A model generated the notes under the pieces. It made no database searches and had not been told where the DNA came from. It saw only the letters and a program-made list of their open reading frames with translations. A stretch of DNA of 64,000 nucleotides, taken from the NCBI RefSeq assembly GCF_037975245.1, contig NC_092576.1, forward strand, positions 8,030,001-8,094,000. The letters run 5' to 3'. Both the position numbers and the translations under genes were made by a program. Within the stretch, counting starts at the first letter, position 1. Each line of letters opens with the position of its first letter. Shown here in pieces: positions 39,301 through 49,674 of the stretch. This DNA comes from Apostichopus japonicus. Its lineage: Eukaryota; Echinodermata; Holothuroidea; Aspidochirotida; Stichopodidae.

Positions 39301-42300
39301 CCCATCCCTCAGAATTTTTTTTATGTATATACTTAAAAAAAACTACCTTGCAACAACCTTAACAAAAAAAAGGAAAAAAAGAAGTTTTCCTGTTTGGTAC
39401 ATGAATGGCCCTTAGGCTATCATAATAAAAGTGTACGTTTGGAGTAACTCTACCCTTCTCAAAAAATTCCTAACTTCTCAAAAACATTTTCTTGAAAAAA
39501 ATTAAATTAAATTTCACAGTGTGCAAAAAAGCATACTAAATTTTGAAGTTGGTTAAAAAAAAAATTGCCTACATACCCAAATTTTTCAACCGACTGGGCT
39601 ACTCCAAGCTAACAATATTTTAAGGATGACCTTATTATTTATGGTTTCTTTCTGAAATTTAAAACGAGCCCAGAGATTAACTAGCGAGCCTAATGGGTAG
39701 ATCCACGGGAGACTTTCCCACTTACAGCCCATAAAAAAATAATCTTAAATTGTGAATTCATAACCGCTATTAAATGCGGTGACATTTTTTTTTAGCTCTT
39801 TAGAAAATTCTGGAAATTATCACCCTTAGATGATTTTCTGGATCCACTATTGGAGGGCCCCTTTTTGAAATCGAGTTGAGGGCTGTTGTGTATATTTTAA
39901 TTTTTCAGTGACATTCCCTACTTTATTTCAAACTTCAGAATCTTATTAGGGATGCAAACAATAAACCCATAGTGTAAATCTGAGAACAAGTAAAAGCCAA
40001 ACTTACAGGTATGAATTGCTGAGTGATCCGTGTTACAGCAGTTGTGTGTGTGACAGCAGGGGAAAGAACCTCAGCAGGTGGATCCAATAGACTGGAAACT
40101 CCCTGTTGATAAGAGAATTAAAACAACATTTAGTTTCAATACAAAATCACTACTTAATGAAACCTCAATTCCAGGAACAAGTATGAAATTTACATTAACT
40201 GCAGTCAAAGTAATAAATTTTTAATATATACAGCTCTTGAATTTTCATGTGTGTCAGCTTGAAGTGCTATGTAGAAATGTTTCAAGAGGGTAATAAAATC
40301 TGAGAAGTTTTTGAATTTTGAAATATGATAACAATATTTTTGTTTGAATTGAAGCACTTTTAAACATCGAATGATTACAGCATAATCAATTTTTATATTT
40401 GATTAATCAGCTAATACTTAGTTTTTTGGAAGAATTAGCTCTGGTGACCATTTGTTTTCAATTTTGCATACATGTGCCCCCCCCCCCCCCAAAAAAAAAT
40501 CAAAGTCTGATTATGGTACTGCAGTAACTTTGACATAAAACAATAAAAGAAATTATAAACAGAAAAAATTAAAAATTTTAATACCTTAGGTGAACAGTGT
40601 AATGGCTGACACAGTTTCTTTGAAGGTGGCTGATCCTTTGCTGTCAAAAGTTGATTGATTTCCTACAAAAAAAAGTATGAAACATAAACATTAGAAAAAT
40701 TTCCTGGAAAAAAAACATGAAACATATGGTAAAGTAGGAGCAGTTTATGGGTTAAAAATTCCCATCAAGCCATACTAGGATCTCCAACTGAGATCGTCAT
40801 GAATGAGGGGAGGGGAATAAACAGTAACAATTTTCCAGTATTTCTAAAAGAAGTGGTTAATGTGGTCTAAAAAGGGCTATTAATTTTGTTCTATTATCTT
40901 TTTTTTCTAGGGGGGAGTGGGAGAAGTATGAGGAGGAGGAAGACGACATAAAAAATGGTCCACAAACTTCTATAAGAGAAAAAATTTCAATACTTGGCTT
41001 GAAGGCAGTTAATCGAGGAGCGACTGAGGGAACGCAACAAAGGTGGCTGTGTATATAAAAATTTTGTGCACATTACATCCACGGCAGCTGCACAGTGGAT
41101 ATAAAAATTTGGTGCACATTATATCCACGGCACCGATATTTTGTTGTTGCCAAAAGCACTGGTCGATCATCTCCGTGGATATATCATTATATCCACGGCT
41201 GTTGTAACTAGTGTACCACCTCCAGGGAGGGGGGGGGGCAGAGGGGGAACGTCACCCCCATAAAGCTTGTGTTTTGTTTTTATTCTAAGCCAAATTTTGT
41301 GAAATCATAACGTGCCGTGAACCCAGGGCCATCGTATATAAGCGATGGACTGGGGGATGTGCCCCCCCCCCCCGTGATCAGTTTGATGTAGTGACCCTTT
41401 TTTTTTTCTTTAGAAATATGGCTTCCAAAAATATGGAAAGTGCACCTCCCTTTCTGGATACCCTTGAACCACCTACATGGACATTGCTCAGTTTTAACCT
41501 TGGGAACAAACACAGTCAACTATTCCAACACCTCCCTAACAGAGCTACCCATATTTATGGAGAATATTATCCTCAGATACAGTAGCATGATCCCACCCCT
41601 GCTCAATTATAATACACCCTTCACAGGAAATGATCCCAAAAAGTAAACTCTTTTCACCTGTGGTTCATTACACAAATAAAAAATTTGACAAACTTGTATT
41701 AACAATGCTAACAGTTGTACATCAGACAACATAAGATAAGCCCTTGTTAAGTTTTCAATGATTTTGTTTGTTTTGTTTTCACACCTTTCAATTGAAAGAA
41801 TCAATGTAGGCCTATTGTACTACTAGTGCCATGTGAAGCTGTGCACTGTACTATACTACTAACAGAATCAATGTAGGCCTATTGTACTAGTGCCATGAGA
41901 AGCTATGCACTGTACTAACTTACTGTTATCTTAGCGTTAATATTAGAATTATATCGGGGTATTTTTCTAATGAATACGTGACGATATGCAAAACAAATGA
42001 TTTTTCTACATTAATTCATATATAAATATCCATCTTTTAACCCCACATCATTCACAAATCGGCAGCCTAATGTTATACTCCGATGTACTGCGCGATATAA
42101 ACAAACGACTTTCGTTAGGCCTCACCTGTTTCGCTGATCTTTTCAGAAGGCGCAGTGCTCGACAGTGGTCTTCTTTCGGGCGACGATGGACGAAAATGGT
42201 TGGAAAGGAGCCGGGTTTTAAGTTCTTTCTCGGTTTAGTTCCCATTAGTCTTGCTTTAACGTCCTCTTCGAAGCATTTCTCTTCGAAGTGGTCCTCGCAA

Positions 42301-45300
42301 ACAACTTTGTATTTGTGGAACGTAAAGTTGTCCACGGTATGGCCAGTCCCGATCTGATGTAGCCATTTCTGGGAAAGTTCTCTCTTCTCTGGGTCCGTTT
42401 TTCCGTCAGGAATAACAAAAAATCGCTTCCCCTTCGATTTTCCAGCACCATGACGATTTGTACAACCATAAGCTTGGCATTCCGGCATAATTTAAACTTT
42501 TTTTCGAACTTGAGAAGCTTTTTCCAAACTTTCTTTGACCATTGTCAACACACAATCTGCATATGAATGTACTGTGTGAGTGATTGGTTTCTGAGAAACG
42601 AAGTGAATCTACGACGTCACTAAATTGAGGGCGGGTGTAAAAAATGGCGCGCCCCATACATTTGATTATAGTAGCGAAAAAATGTTTTCAAAAATCGAAA
42701 AAAAATATGATATTACAGTTTATAAATAAACTAAGGCGTGTATAGTGTTTATAATATATCTTTCCATCTTAAGGATTAAGGAAATGTTGTGGGTTTGTGT
42801 CTCCTTTAAGAATTATATGTTATTTAACTGACTCGCTCCAATCACGTTGCTGCTATTTCATTGTTTACAATTTTCTCACAGATTGTCCTGTTACTGTTTA
42901 CGCCCACCATGGATCCGACGCACTCATAAATTGTTACTTCCCTCAGTCCCAAAGGGTTTATTGGTACGATTCAACGTCACGCAATGCTCGACCAATCATA
43001 AGTCTTGAAGAAGGCCGGATGGCGGGGCCAGGAGTATCTGCTGGGAAATACGATATTACCAATACCGGTGGTCTTTTGATAATGAATACTACTTTCAGCG
43101 ACGAAAAAACATACCGTGCTATACTTATTGTATCCAATATACATACATTAACAACAGATCAGAAAGTCATTATTTATGGTAAGTCGGTATTGTATATGAA
43201 TTGATAAGAATTTCCCTTGCTTTAAACTGCGATTATTTTAACATGCCTTTGAAATCTCCGTCCTGAATCAATATCTACTAATCTCAATAACATAATGTTG
43301 GTATATAGCAGGATAGTCTACAACGACAAACTGAAGCGAATACAGTTTCAATATGAATTTGAACAAGATTCTGCCATAATCGAAACGTTAGGTACTCTTA
43401 CTTGTTTTCTTAATCTGGTTTTCTACAGCAAACGTCGACACAGCGGTATTTTCAGTAGATGTTTGTGAGGGAAGCAACTTCTGTTTGGTGCATCTGCAAG
43501 ATCCGGCACTTCTTACATGTCGGGAAACAAATACAGGACCTCATACGTTACTGAACTGGACAAGAAATACATCGAACGGTACACGATTAGTAAATACGTC
43601 AACGTACTTTGATGGCAACAAGTACGAGGCAATCGTAACAACGAATGTAAATCTTAACTCGACAGACCGACTGTTTGTTTACATATGTAACTCTATGATA
43701 GATATTCCAGCTAGGCCGTTAAGACAAATAGTTGTAATGGTCGAAGATGAGAGCAAAGACTACATCACTACTCTGTTGAAACCGACATATTATAGGGAAT
43801 ATGATGACGTCAAATTAGTGTGCACCAATGAGAATCCTTTGTTCATATTGTGGAAAAGAAACCACGAAACTATTGGATACTATCACGAAGGAAAATCGGA
43901 TGTATTGAAACCTGGCTACGAGCTTGATAAGGATGGATCGTTGCTCATTAACAAATTCTCATATGCACATGGAGGTGAATATGTTTGTATCTACAACAAT
44001 GGTAGAGACGAGAACGTAAAGCAACATAATATCAAGACCGTTGGTGAGTACTTTTATTCTTTTAAAGTCACTCAATGTTTAGTATCATATGTACGTCTTG
44101 CGTTCTACTGACTTTAAAATAGGAGCTTTTGTTTCATGTATCTTTCTTATAATGTGAAAGAAACATTAACCGCGTGATTTTCATTGTTTTTTGAACGTCA
44201 TTCTGGTCTTAGCTTTGTTTCAGGGGGACGAATATTGACTGGCCCAGTCACAGTATTAAAAATAAATCGATATCATTCTTGATGTGGTACACCTCGAAAC
44301 TTAAAGTTAAATTGACCTGCAATATGATATTAAGGCCCCCAAGTCACTGAAAAAAAACACTATTCATTAAAAATAAACTGGCTTCAAAGTATCTAATTAG
44401 TACAGTGTCATATTATTGGTAAAGCTAGGCACATGATGACTTCGATTCTCCAGATATAGAAGAACATTGTCTTCTAAGGAGCAAACCTTTATCTTATATC
44501 ATGCTAATCAATCGGTAGGTAGAAATTTTGGAATTAGTATTGTAATCTTCGTCGTACACGTAGTAATATTCCGAAAAAGAAAAAAACCGTCATTGAAAGA
44601 GGAAAGCAAGTTAAGAAGTATATCGTTCACAACTTTCTCCTCTCATTTTCTTTATTCATGAGTTACGCCAACCAATCCTTCACCTTCTATCATTGGGTGT
44701 TCTGAACCATCGGATTGCACATTTAATGTAACGAGCAGTGGATATCTGACGTGTTACATAGAGGCCGTTCTTCCAATCGTGCATCCGAAATGGATTCACG
44801 ATGAATATGTTTCTTCCAAAATTACTTTCAGTCAACCACAGCTAATAGTGAGAAATTTTGGGTATTTGTTTAACATATATTTGACTACTTACTACGAAAT
44901 AACGACTAACCAGGGTTATGAAAGTGAGACAGACGAAGACTGGAAGGCTAACGATATCACAGCGTCCTGCTCTGTGAACTACGAGATTCTTGGGCAACAC
45001 AAGACAGTCGTTACGTTGCATCTACAGAAACGTTCCCCAGGTAACTTAATGCTTAAAATGTATGTGTATGATGATAAAGGAGCTTCAATTGCAAAAAAGA
45101 CCACCTCATTGGAGCTTACTGAATCATTTTTTTTTCTCGTAGTTATCTTCAAGTTACAATACATGGAAGAAAGAGGACTTCTTTTCAGTTGTTGGTTTAA
45201 CATTGAGGCGAAGGTGGGGAGGGGAATATTTAAAAGACATTAAAGGAGAAGCAAGTTCCCCAACCCATCCAGATTGATGTGATAAATATGCTTGTGATAA

Positions 45301-46008
45301 ATAGCTCACACTACATTATTAAATCTTCCGTTTATAATTATCGCAATGTAATCATATCGTGCCTCATAAACTTACACAAAGATTATCCAAACCTCAGTAA
45401 GGATCCCTCATGGCCAATTCTGATGTGTCCTAAAAAACGTACAGTTAATGGAAAGCAAAATGGTTATACCAATACCGTGACGTTGGGTCTTTCTTTGCGT
45501 TCGGAATGACTCAAGGAAGTCGGAACTCACAAATCATTCTTAAGATTTAAGTTTATGCGAATTAGTATTATTCTCAGCGTTAATTTAAGTTTCAGCTACT
45601 TAGCGTGTTAATCGTGTTCTTCATTCACAATATCTATCTTTTCGATTCGTTTCTTGCAGCTTTGACAGAGGATAGGATAATAGAGAGGTTTGAAAGTAAG
45701 ATTAATCATGATAATAATTTTGTTTTATTTCATATATTTACACCAAAAATAAAATTTTATCTCATATTTATTAGTACAATTTTACCTCACTACGATACTT
45801 GTTACAGTGTGACTCAAGTGTTTTATGCAGTGTTATGTTACATTGGTTAGTATATCTACAAGCTGATTTTCTTATAGTTTACCTTCATATCTTGCAAATA
45901 TAATTGGCAGACAATATTTATGTCAATAGTGTTATCAAACATTCTCGTTTTTATTCCAGCAAATATGAACTGGCAGTGCGTCATCCCAGTCAGTGTAATG
46001 TCTGTCAT

Positions 46009-46041
<33 letters not shown>

Positions 46042-46081
46042 TATAGTTTTCGCAAAATGGCACAATGGCAAAGCAGGTTAG
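30398..46081 (+). CDS. multi-immunoglobulin type I transmembrane receptor (copy 1, 8 exons, about 608 aa)
   Basis: Exons 30398-30452, 31034-31189, 32134-32301, 42882-43178, 43429-44043, 44663-45040, 45660-45695, 45960-46081; every junction is phase 1. Exon 1 is a signal peptide. Ig1 is split over exons 2-3, Ig2 is exon 4, Ig3 and Ig4 share exon 5, Ig5 is exon 6. Exon 7 is a 12-residue stalk, and exon 8 is a helix with IIIIFIIIIIIIVF followed by KWHNGKAG and TAG. Ig3 (VYIC), Ig4 (EYVCIY) and Ig5 keep both canonical cysteines. Ig1 and Ig2 lack the F-strand cysteine. N-glycosylation sequons are frequent. The exon 6 acceptor is GAG rather than CAG. A 10.2-kb transposon sits in the intron between exons 3 and 4. 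Predicted cell-surface recognition or adhesion receptor; the ligand is unknown, and an immune role is inference from domain type only. Confidence 0.75.
30982..31034 (+). other. alternative start with its own signal peptide, contiguous with the Ig1 exon
   Basis: ATG at 30982 opens MRNTLLFFILILNPTVLG and reads without an intron into the Ig1 exon (IQGVLTDC). This is an alternative to the spliced signal exon at 30398-30452; both give the same Ig1 frame. Confidence 0.5.
31278..31660. repeat. two tandem copies of an approximately 190-bp unit in an intron
   Basis: 'AACACTTATAT' to 'AATTGCAACCCC' occurs twice (from about 31278 and 31469) with few differences, between the two halves of Ig1. Confidence 0.85.
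33033..33110. repeat. 30-bp perfect-arm hairpin in the left subterminal region of Kolobok
   Basis: 33033-33062 and 33081-33110 are reverse complements with one mismatch (core CTCGTAACGTTATGTAGGTG), separated by 18 bases. It lies about 0.3 kb before the accessory gene start, so it could be a transposase-binding or regulatory site. Confidence 0.9.
33399..34350 (+). CDS. P2X7-receptor ballast-domain-like protein carried by Kolobok (2 exons, 182 aa)
   Basis: Exons 33399-33769 (donor AG|GTTAGT) and 34173-34350 (acceptor CAACAG) join in frame; ATG at 33405 is an alternative start. The order of motifs matches the cytoplasmic C-terminal domain of P2X7 (P2RX7_C, the 'ballast' that binds zinc and guanine nucleotide): YQFEPE near the N-terminus, CLCGECEAMPSE, VCC, GACIT, VCLQKLVLELAFQQFL, YRQISLW, LGKGNRR, LPSCCVMRIRAEF. 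The cysteine clusters expected to bind zinc are present. There are no membrane segments, so this is the stand-alone, soluble domain rather than a channel. It sits inside the transposon, convergent with the transposase, so it is a candidate accessory transposition protein. A polyadenylation signal AATAAA lies at 34906. Family assignment is strong by motif order; its role in the transposon is inference. Confidence 0.85.
35980..36048 (-). repeat. tRNA-like segment (SINE head or tRNA pseudogene)
   Basis: On the minus strand CCCTGGTTTAGTGGTTAG resembles a tRNA acceptor and A box, and CCCAGGTTCAATCTCC resembles a B box/T arm about 40 bases later. The acceptor stem and anticodon arm do not pair well, so it is not a functional tRNA. 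Confidence 0.5.
36149..36390. repeat. two tandem copies of a 120-bp unit
   Basis: 'GTGAATACATAAAAAAGAG'-like openings, followed by TTGTTGTACATAA and ATAGTTGAATAACATTTCAA, occur in both copies (36149-36269, 36270-36390). Confidence 0.9.
36962..42488 (-). CDS. Kolobok transposase with N-terminal THAP domain (4 exons, about 791 aa, one frameshift)
   Basis: Exons on the minus strand: 42488-42126, 40662-40585, 40102-40007, 38799-36962; all junctions are phase 0. Exon 1 encodes a THAP zinc-dependent DNA-binding domain: MPECQAYGC start (C-x4-C), KWLHQI, VCEDHF (C-x2-H) and a PGSFPTIF end box. The last exon encodes the catalytic part: conserved blocks IDDGRCDSPGFSAKY, FATDRHTGIR, NFDIFHLAKNIK, WIKSIINHLWFCA and MHTGALEVFHN. 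These supply the likely RNaseH-fold acidic triad (D at about 443-447, D511, E662, counted with the frame corrected). The protein would bind the ends and cut and paste at TTAA. The frame breaks at about 38538, where a run of five A's (minus strand) needs one more base. The two frames overlap by about 120 bases and the exon length then becomes a multiple of three. A single indel in a homopolymer could be a recent mutation or a sequencing error. Confidence 0.88.
41810..41930. repeat. two tandem copies of an approximately 63-bp unit in the transposase intron
   Basis: 'AATCAATGTAGGCCTATTGTACTA' and 'GCACTGTACTA' recur in order at about 41801 and 41864. Confidence 0.8.
44515..44661 (+). other. candidate alternative transmembrane exon of Ig receptor copy 1
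   Basis: After a TAG acceptor in phase 1 (same phase as every junction of the gene), the frame encodes GRNFGISIVIFVVHVVIF, then RKRKKPSLKEESK, and ends at a TGA at 44659. A hydrophobic segment followed by a basic stop-transfer stretch is what a membrane-anchored short isoform (Ig1-Ig4 only) would need. Copy 2 retains the acceptor and frame (56207 on) but has a lysine in the helix and an earlier stop. Confidence 0.4.
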
Positions 46082-46165
46082 GAGACCTGTGTCATCGAGA
46101 ATACATCTTATTCCAGGAATAATATTAACATCCACGTTGAAGAAAACCCAGCCTTGACAATTTGA
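46079..46165 (+). other. tail segment after an in-frame TAG in copy 1
   Basis: Directly after the TAG at 46079-46081 the same frame stays open to TGA at 46163, encoding ETCVIENTSYSRNNINIHVE and ENPALTI. Copy 2 encodes the related SNINIHSEDNQAF before its own TGA (57700). The tail therefore looks like ancestral coding sequence cut off by a nonsense change, or used by read-through or another splice form. Confidence 0.5.
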
Positions 46166-46214
46166 AAGGAGCAATACAATGAATAATTACTTGGTTAAAG
46201 TTTCAAATGTTTAA

Positions 46215-46612
46215 TCATTTTCTACATCAGGAAGGACATGACTAACTTCTCTTCTGTCCTCCCTCCTCCCCTTGTTCCCCCCTCCCATCACTCCTCTTTG
46301 CATAGCTCTCTTCCACCCTTTCTTCTCTACACCTTTCTGTCTTTGTCCTTCTCCAGTTTATTCTCTACCCTACTTTCCCTTAACCCTCTCTTTGTCCCTC
46401 CACTGTTTGTCTCCCACCTCTCTCTTCCCCTAGTGGTTTCCTTCTTCTTCTCTCCATGCCTTGTCCACTAATCTACTTACATCTATCTCTTTGTGTTCAC
46501 CATGCTCATTTGTTAATTGTCATTTATAACCTTTGAAGAAGATCTTGCTAGGATCGAAACGTCAGGCCAACTTCCCTTTACACATATTGTACATCGACGC
46601 AATTACTAAAAA
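46215..46612 (+). mobile_element. 0.4-kb insertion ending in a hammerhead-like motif (Penelope-type end)
   Basis: Absent from the aligned position in unit 2 (about 57750), so it inserted after the duplication. The left half is CT-rich. The right half has TTTGAAGAAGATC, loop, GGATCGAAACGTCAGGCC at 46533-46568, the counterpart of the copy at 11463-11502, with shared sequence continuing upstream (CTATCTCTTTGTG..CACCATGCTCAT). Confidence 0.6.
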
Positions 46613-49088
46613 CATTTACAAGCGGCTAATGAGTACATAATCTATGGTATTAGCAGCTTCTTCTATGGATATTATGACTCAAGATAAGAATCAGCATTTG
46701 GAGTGACTTGAAGTGATCTTAACTTAATAAAATATCTATATTTTTAAAACTATTTTGAATTTTATTTGGAGTCATGTTGAAGGGGTGGGGTTATGTGTGT
46801 ACAGGGGTCCATTCGAATTTCAAAATGATATATGTCGTTCATGCCAAACAAAATTGATAATTGGCCTCTCATTGTGAGAATTCCCCATCCTGAAAATTAC
46901 GAAAAAGAGAGATGTAAAGAACGGCATTGGTCCATTTCCCATTATTAGTAACCTGCCTTTTTTGATAACATACATGGAGAACGTATGAAATACTTTATCT
47001 TTGAAGTATTTTAAACTAAATGAGTAAGAAGTAAATTAGTAAATTAGTAAGGAGTACTGTTTTGGCACCTTTTTATGAAGTCAATATATGTTTTATGATT
47101 ATATAGATGTAATTGTATAAATCTTGCGAAATGTTTCATGTAATATCTTATGTATATATACATATATCTTTATATAAAGCTAGATTTTTGTTTTTTAATA
47201 TTTAGTGTACCAATCAAATAATCACTAACCTTTGACAAAATGAGAGCCTCACATCAACTATAGGCCTATATTGAAACAATTAGATCTTTTAAGTTGCACG
47301 GCGCAATAGTATAAATTTTATCTGATCTTTCAACTAGTCTTGGTTACCTACTTAAGGACGCAATACACATGTGTTTCTCTAACACTCAGGTTCAACTCAG
47401 ATAATCGCATCTGTTTGTCACGAAATGTCAAATACAACATGCAATGATAACAAAATGATCTAATCAAATGGAAAACAATGTTTAAAAGGGAAAATGTTGA
47501 GGGTAGCTTTATAATAGCTTGCTCAGATATAACTTAATATATGAATTAATGTTCACTATACTCAACACATTCCACCATAAGAGTAAACATTCATTTTTAA
47601 TGAATTATTTTCACATCCGTTTTCATAATACAGGAAGTTATAAACGGACATAAAATATGTAGAAAATAAAAATGTGATATTAGCGAAACTATTCCTACAA
47701 GAGTACTTAATACAAGTTTGTAATTATATATCTGTTAATATTCCAAGCAAACGAATGGGAACTGAAGCCCGTATGATAGGTAGTCACCAACTTCGTATTT
47801 CAGTTCAACTGAAATTGAGTGTACCAATCGTGTACTACATGCTTTGCAAGAATTAAAAGCTAACATTAGCTATATACCTATATCGAAATAAATAGATCGT
47901 TAGAGTAGAACGACGCAATAACATGATTCTTATCTGAAAGCTCAACTAGTTTTGGTCCTTTTATCAACATAACGACGAAATATCCCCATGGCTTACTTCA
48001 ACACTAAAAGAGTCTCCTTCCATCGTCCGTCGCAGTAAATTGTTCAACCAGACAACAAAACTGCAGTGCGGTTTCGATGATGATACATGAATAATCTTAT
48101 ACGAACGTGACACCCTTTGCTCTAGGTTATAGTCAGCATGAACATCATATGTCAGTCTTAGTAGAACAGCAAAATTCATTGAGATATGACAAATAATATT
48201 CACAGTGGGAGCTGATGACCGAGGAGAAAACTTTTCTTGTCTTCAGCATACATCAGCATACAGATTGATCTTTATCAAAGTTTTCTACTCAACGTGGTAC
48301 ACCTACACTTTGTAGATTAAACAGGCCCCGTGTGATTTTCATCCCCTGGTCCCCAAGAGATTGCGTCTGGTGAACCTCTAAAACATCTAACAAGGTGACA
48401 GGTAATTATTATTAACAGTGCTTGGTCCCCCCCCCCCCCCCATTCCCGTTACTGCATCTACACCCGAAGTTTTCATTTGGCACTGAATCTCGAAACTTGC
48501 GAAATACGACGGAAAACTTCAACAACGGAAGCAAAGATATAATGCCAAAGATTCACAATGCTATCGTCTGTTCCAATAGCAATGTTGCATGTACCATGTT
48601 CTTAACACACCTTTTTGCATGGACATGTGGGCAGCGACGTACATGGCAACTCCAAAAGTTAAAGATACATTTAAGTCAATGGAGATTTCATCGGACTGCT
48701 GAATTCTTCTCCGCCCCCACCACCACCACCACCGACTTGGGAAGAATAAGGATACTGAGTACATACACATTCGACACGTTGTTTATATTTCATGGCTGTG
48801 CATATTTTTTATGATGTTATATCTGGAAGGATATATATTGTCAAACATCATTTCGAACACAGGACATGTTTACTTAGTCTACATTCTTATATTCCAAACG
48901 GACCAACAAAACAATTCATAGGCATTTGACCAGCAAGGTTGTGGATTATATCAAGATCGTAAACTTTTACATCGCCTATCGCGAGCCTACTCATTTACAG
49001 ATTTTTGAGATGAAGTGAGTCAACCGTAATCGTCAATCACTCGAAACCACTGTCTCTTTATCAAACATTAGGTAAATCCAAGTTAAAA
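46612..49088. other. 3' flank of unit 1 and 5' flank of unit 2
   Basis: No gene seen. 46620-47160 aligns with 57785-58300, and 47200-49088 aligns with about 29.2-30.35 kb. A C run lies at 48429-48441. Alignment to unit 1 stops abruptly at 49088, just before the point where the signal-peptide exon should be. Confidence 0.6.
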
Positions 49089-49089
49089 C

Positions 49090-49440
49090 CCAGCCAGCAT
49101 GCCCAGTTGGGGCCCAATTGGGTTTCACTCGGTTGAATTGGGCCTGGTTGGGCCAGGGCCAGCCCACTCAGTGCCCATTCGGGCACAATACAGTTTGGCC
49201 CTTCTGGTTAACATACTTCAAAACATTATTGAGATGTTCAACACATACTTGTTTTTTGCTTTGGAAAGCTTAGGTACTTCCTTAGGCCACCAATCCTTGA
49301 CAACAGTTAATTCATTAACGTAGTGGCCCAATTGGGACAGGCTCGTTTTTTATCAGATTGGCCCTCATGTATGGCCCGCTTCGGGCCCATTCGGGAGCAA
49401 GACGGTTTCACCAGGGGCTTTCTGTGACTGTTTCGGCCGG
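49090..49440. repeat. GC-rich repeat with GGGCCCAATTGGG-type palindromes
   Basis: 'CCCAGTTGGGGCCCAATTGG', 'GAATTGGGCCTGGTTGGGCC', 'GTGCCCATTCGGGC' and 'CTTCGGGCCCATTCGGG' form a family of short palindromic words. It starts exactly at the breakpoint of the unit 1/unit 2 homology and is interrupted by the hAT MITE at 49412. Probably part of a mobile element I cannot name. Confidence 0.55.
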
Positions 49441-49674
49441 GGGGTGGGGGTGTACGGACCCAAATTTACCGACCAAAATTGATTGTTAGCAATCTCGCTC
49501 GAAAAAATGAGGTTAGTCTGCGAAAAATATGTTAAATTGGTAAGCTTGTTAGCCGAAAAAACTGACAAGAAAAGAAAAAGAAAAGAAAGAAGGTCATCAG
49601 TATATTTGATTTTACCGACGAACTCACGAACACCCCCCACACCCCCCCCCGTACGGTACGCCCCTGGGTTTCAC
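49404..49674. mobile_element. hAT-type MITE, 255 bp, with 8-bp target duplication
   Basis: The element 49412-49666 starts CAGGGGC and ends GCCCCTG. It is flanked by identical 8-bp GGTTTCAC copies (49404-49411 and 49667-49674). CAGGG ends plus 8-bp duplications define hAT elements. It encodes nothing, so it was moved in trans. Confidence 0.88.

Larger units (their letters stand above)
32582..42809. mobile_element. complete Kolobok DNA transposon, 10.2 kb, with TTAA target duplications
   Basis: The element spans 32586-42805. Both ends read AGGAGACAYAAACCCACA (about 18 bp, one mismatch) in inverted orientation and abut TTAA (32582-32585, 42806-42809). TTAA targets, AGG-type ends and a THAP-domain transposase are the defining set for the Kolobok superfamily. 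It carries a + gene near the left end (P2X7-ballast-like) and a - transposase gene near the right end, converging on a 2.6-kb non-coding middle. The equivalent position in Ig copy 2 (about 54545) lacks the insert. Unusually long for the superfamily as I know it; the internal repeats below account for part of that. Both termini look intact; the transposase has one frameshift, so autonomy is uncertain. Confidence 0.92.

Noticed and set aside
46077-46117. 41-base intron that would remove the TAG in Ig copy 1
   Set aside because: Too short for a normal spliceosomal intron, and the frame after it ends at once; an in-frame stop is the simpler reading.
46238-46471. Plus-strand Ser/Pro/Leu-rich frame
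   Set aside because: CT-rich low-complexity sequence inside the 0.4-kb insertion; no splice sites or similarity.
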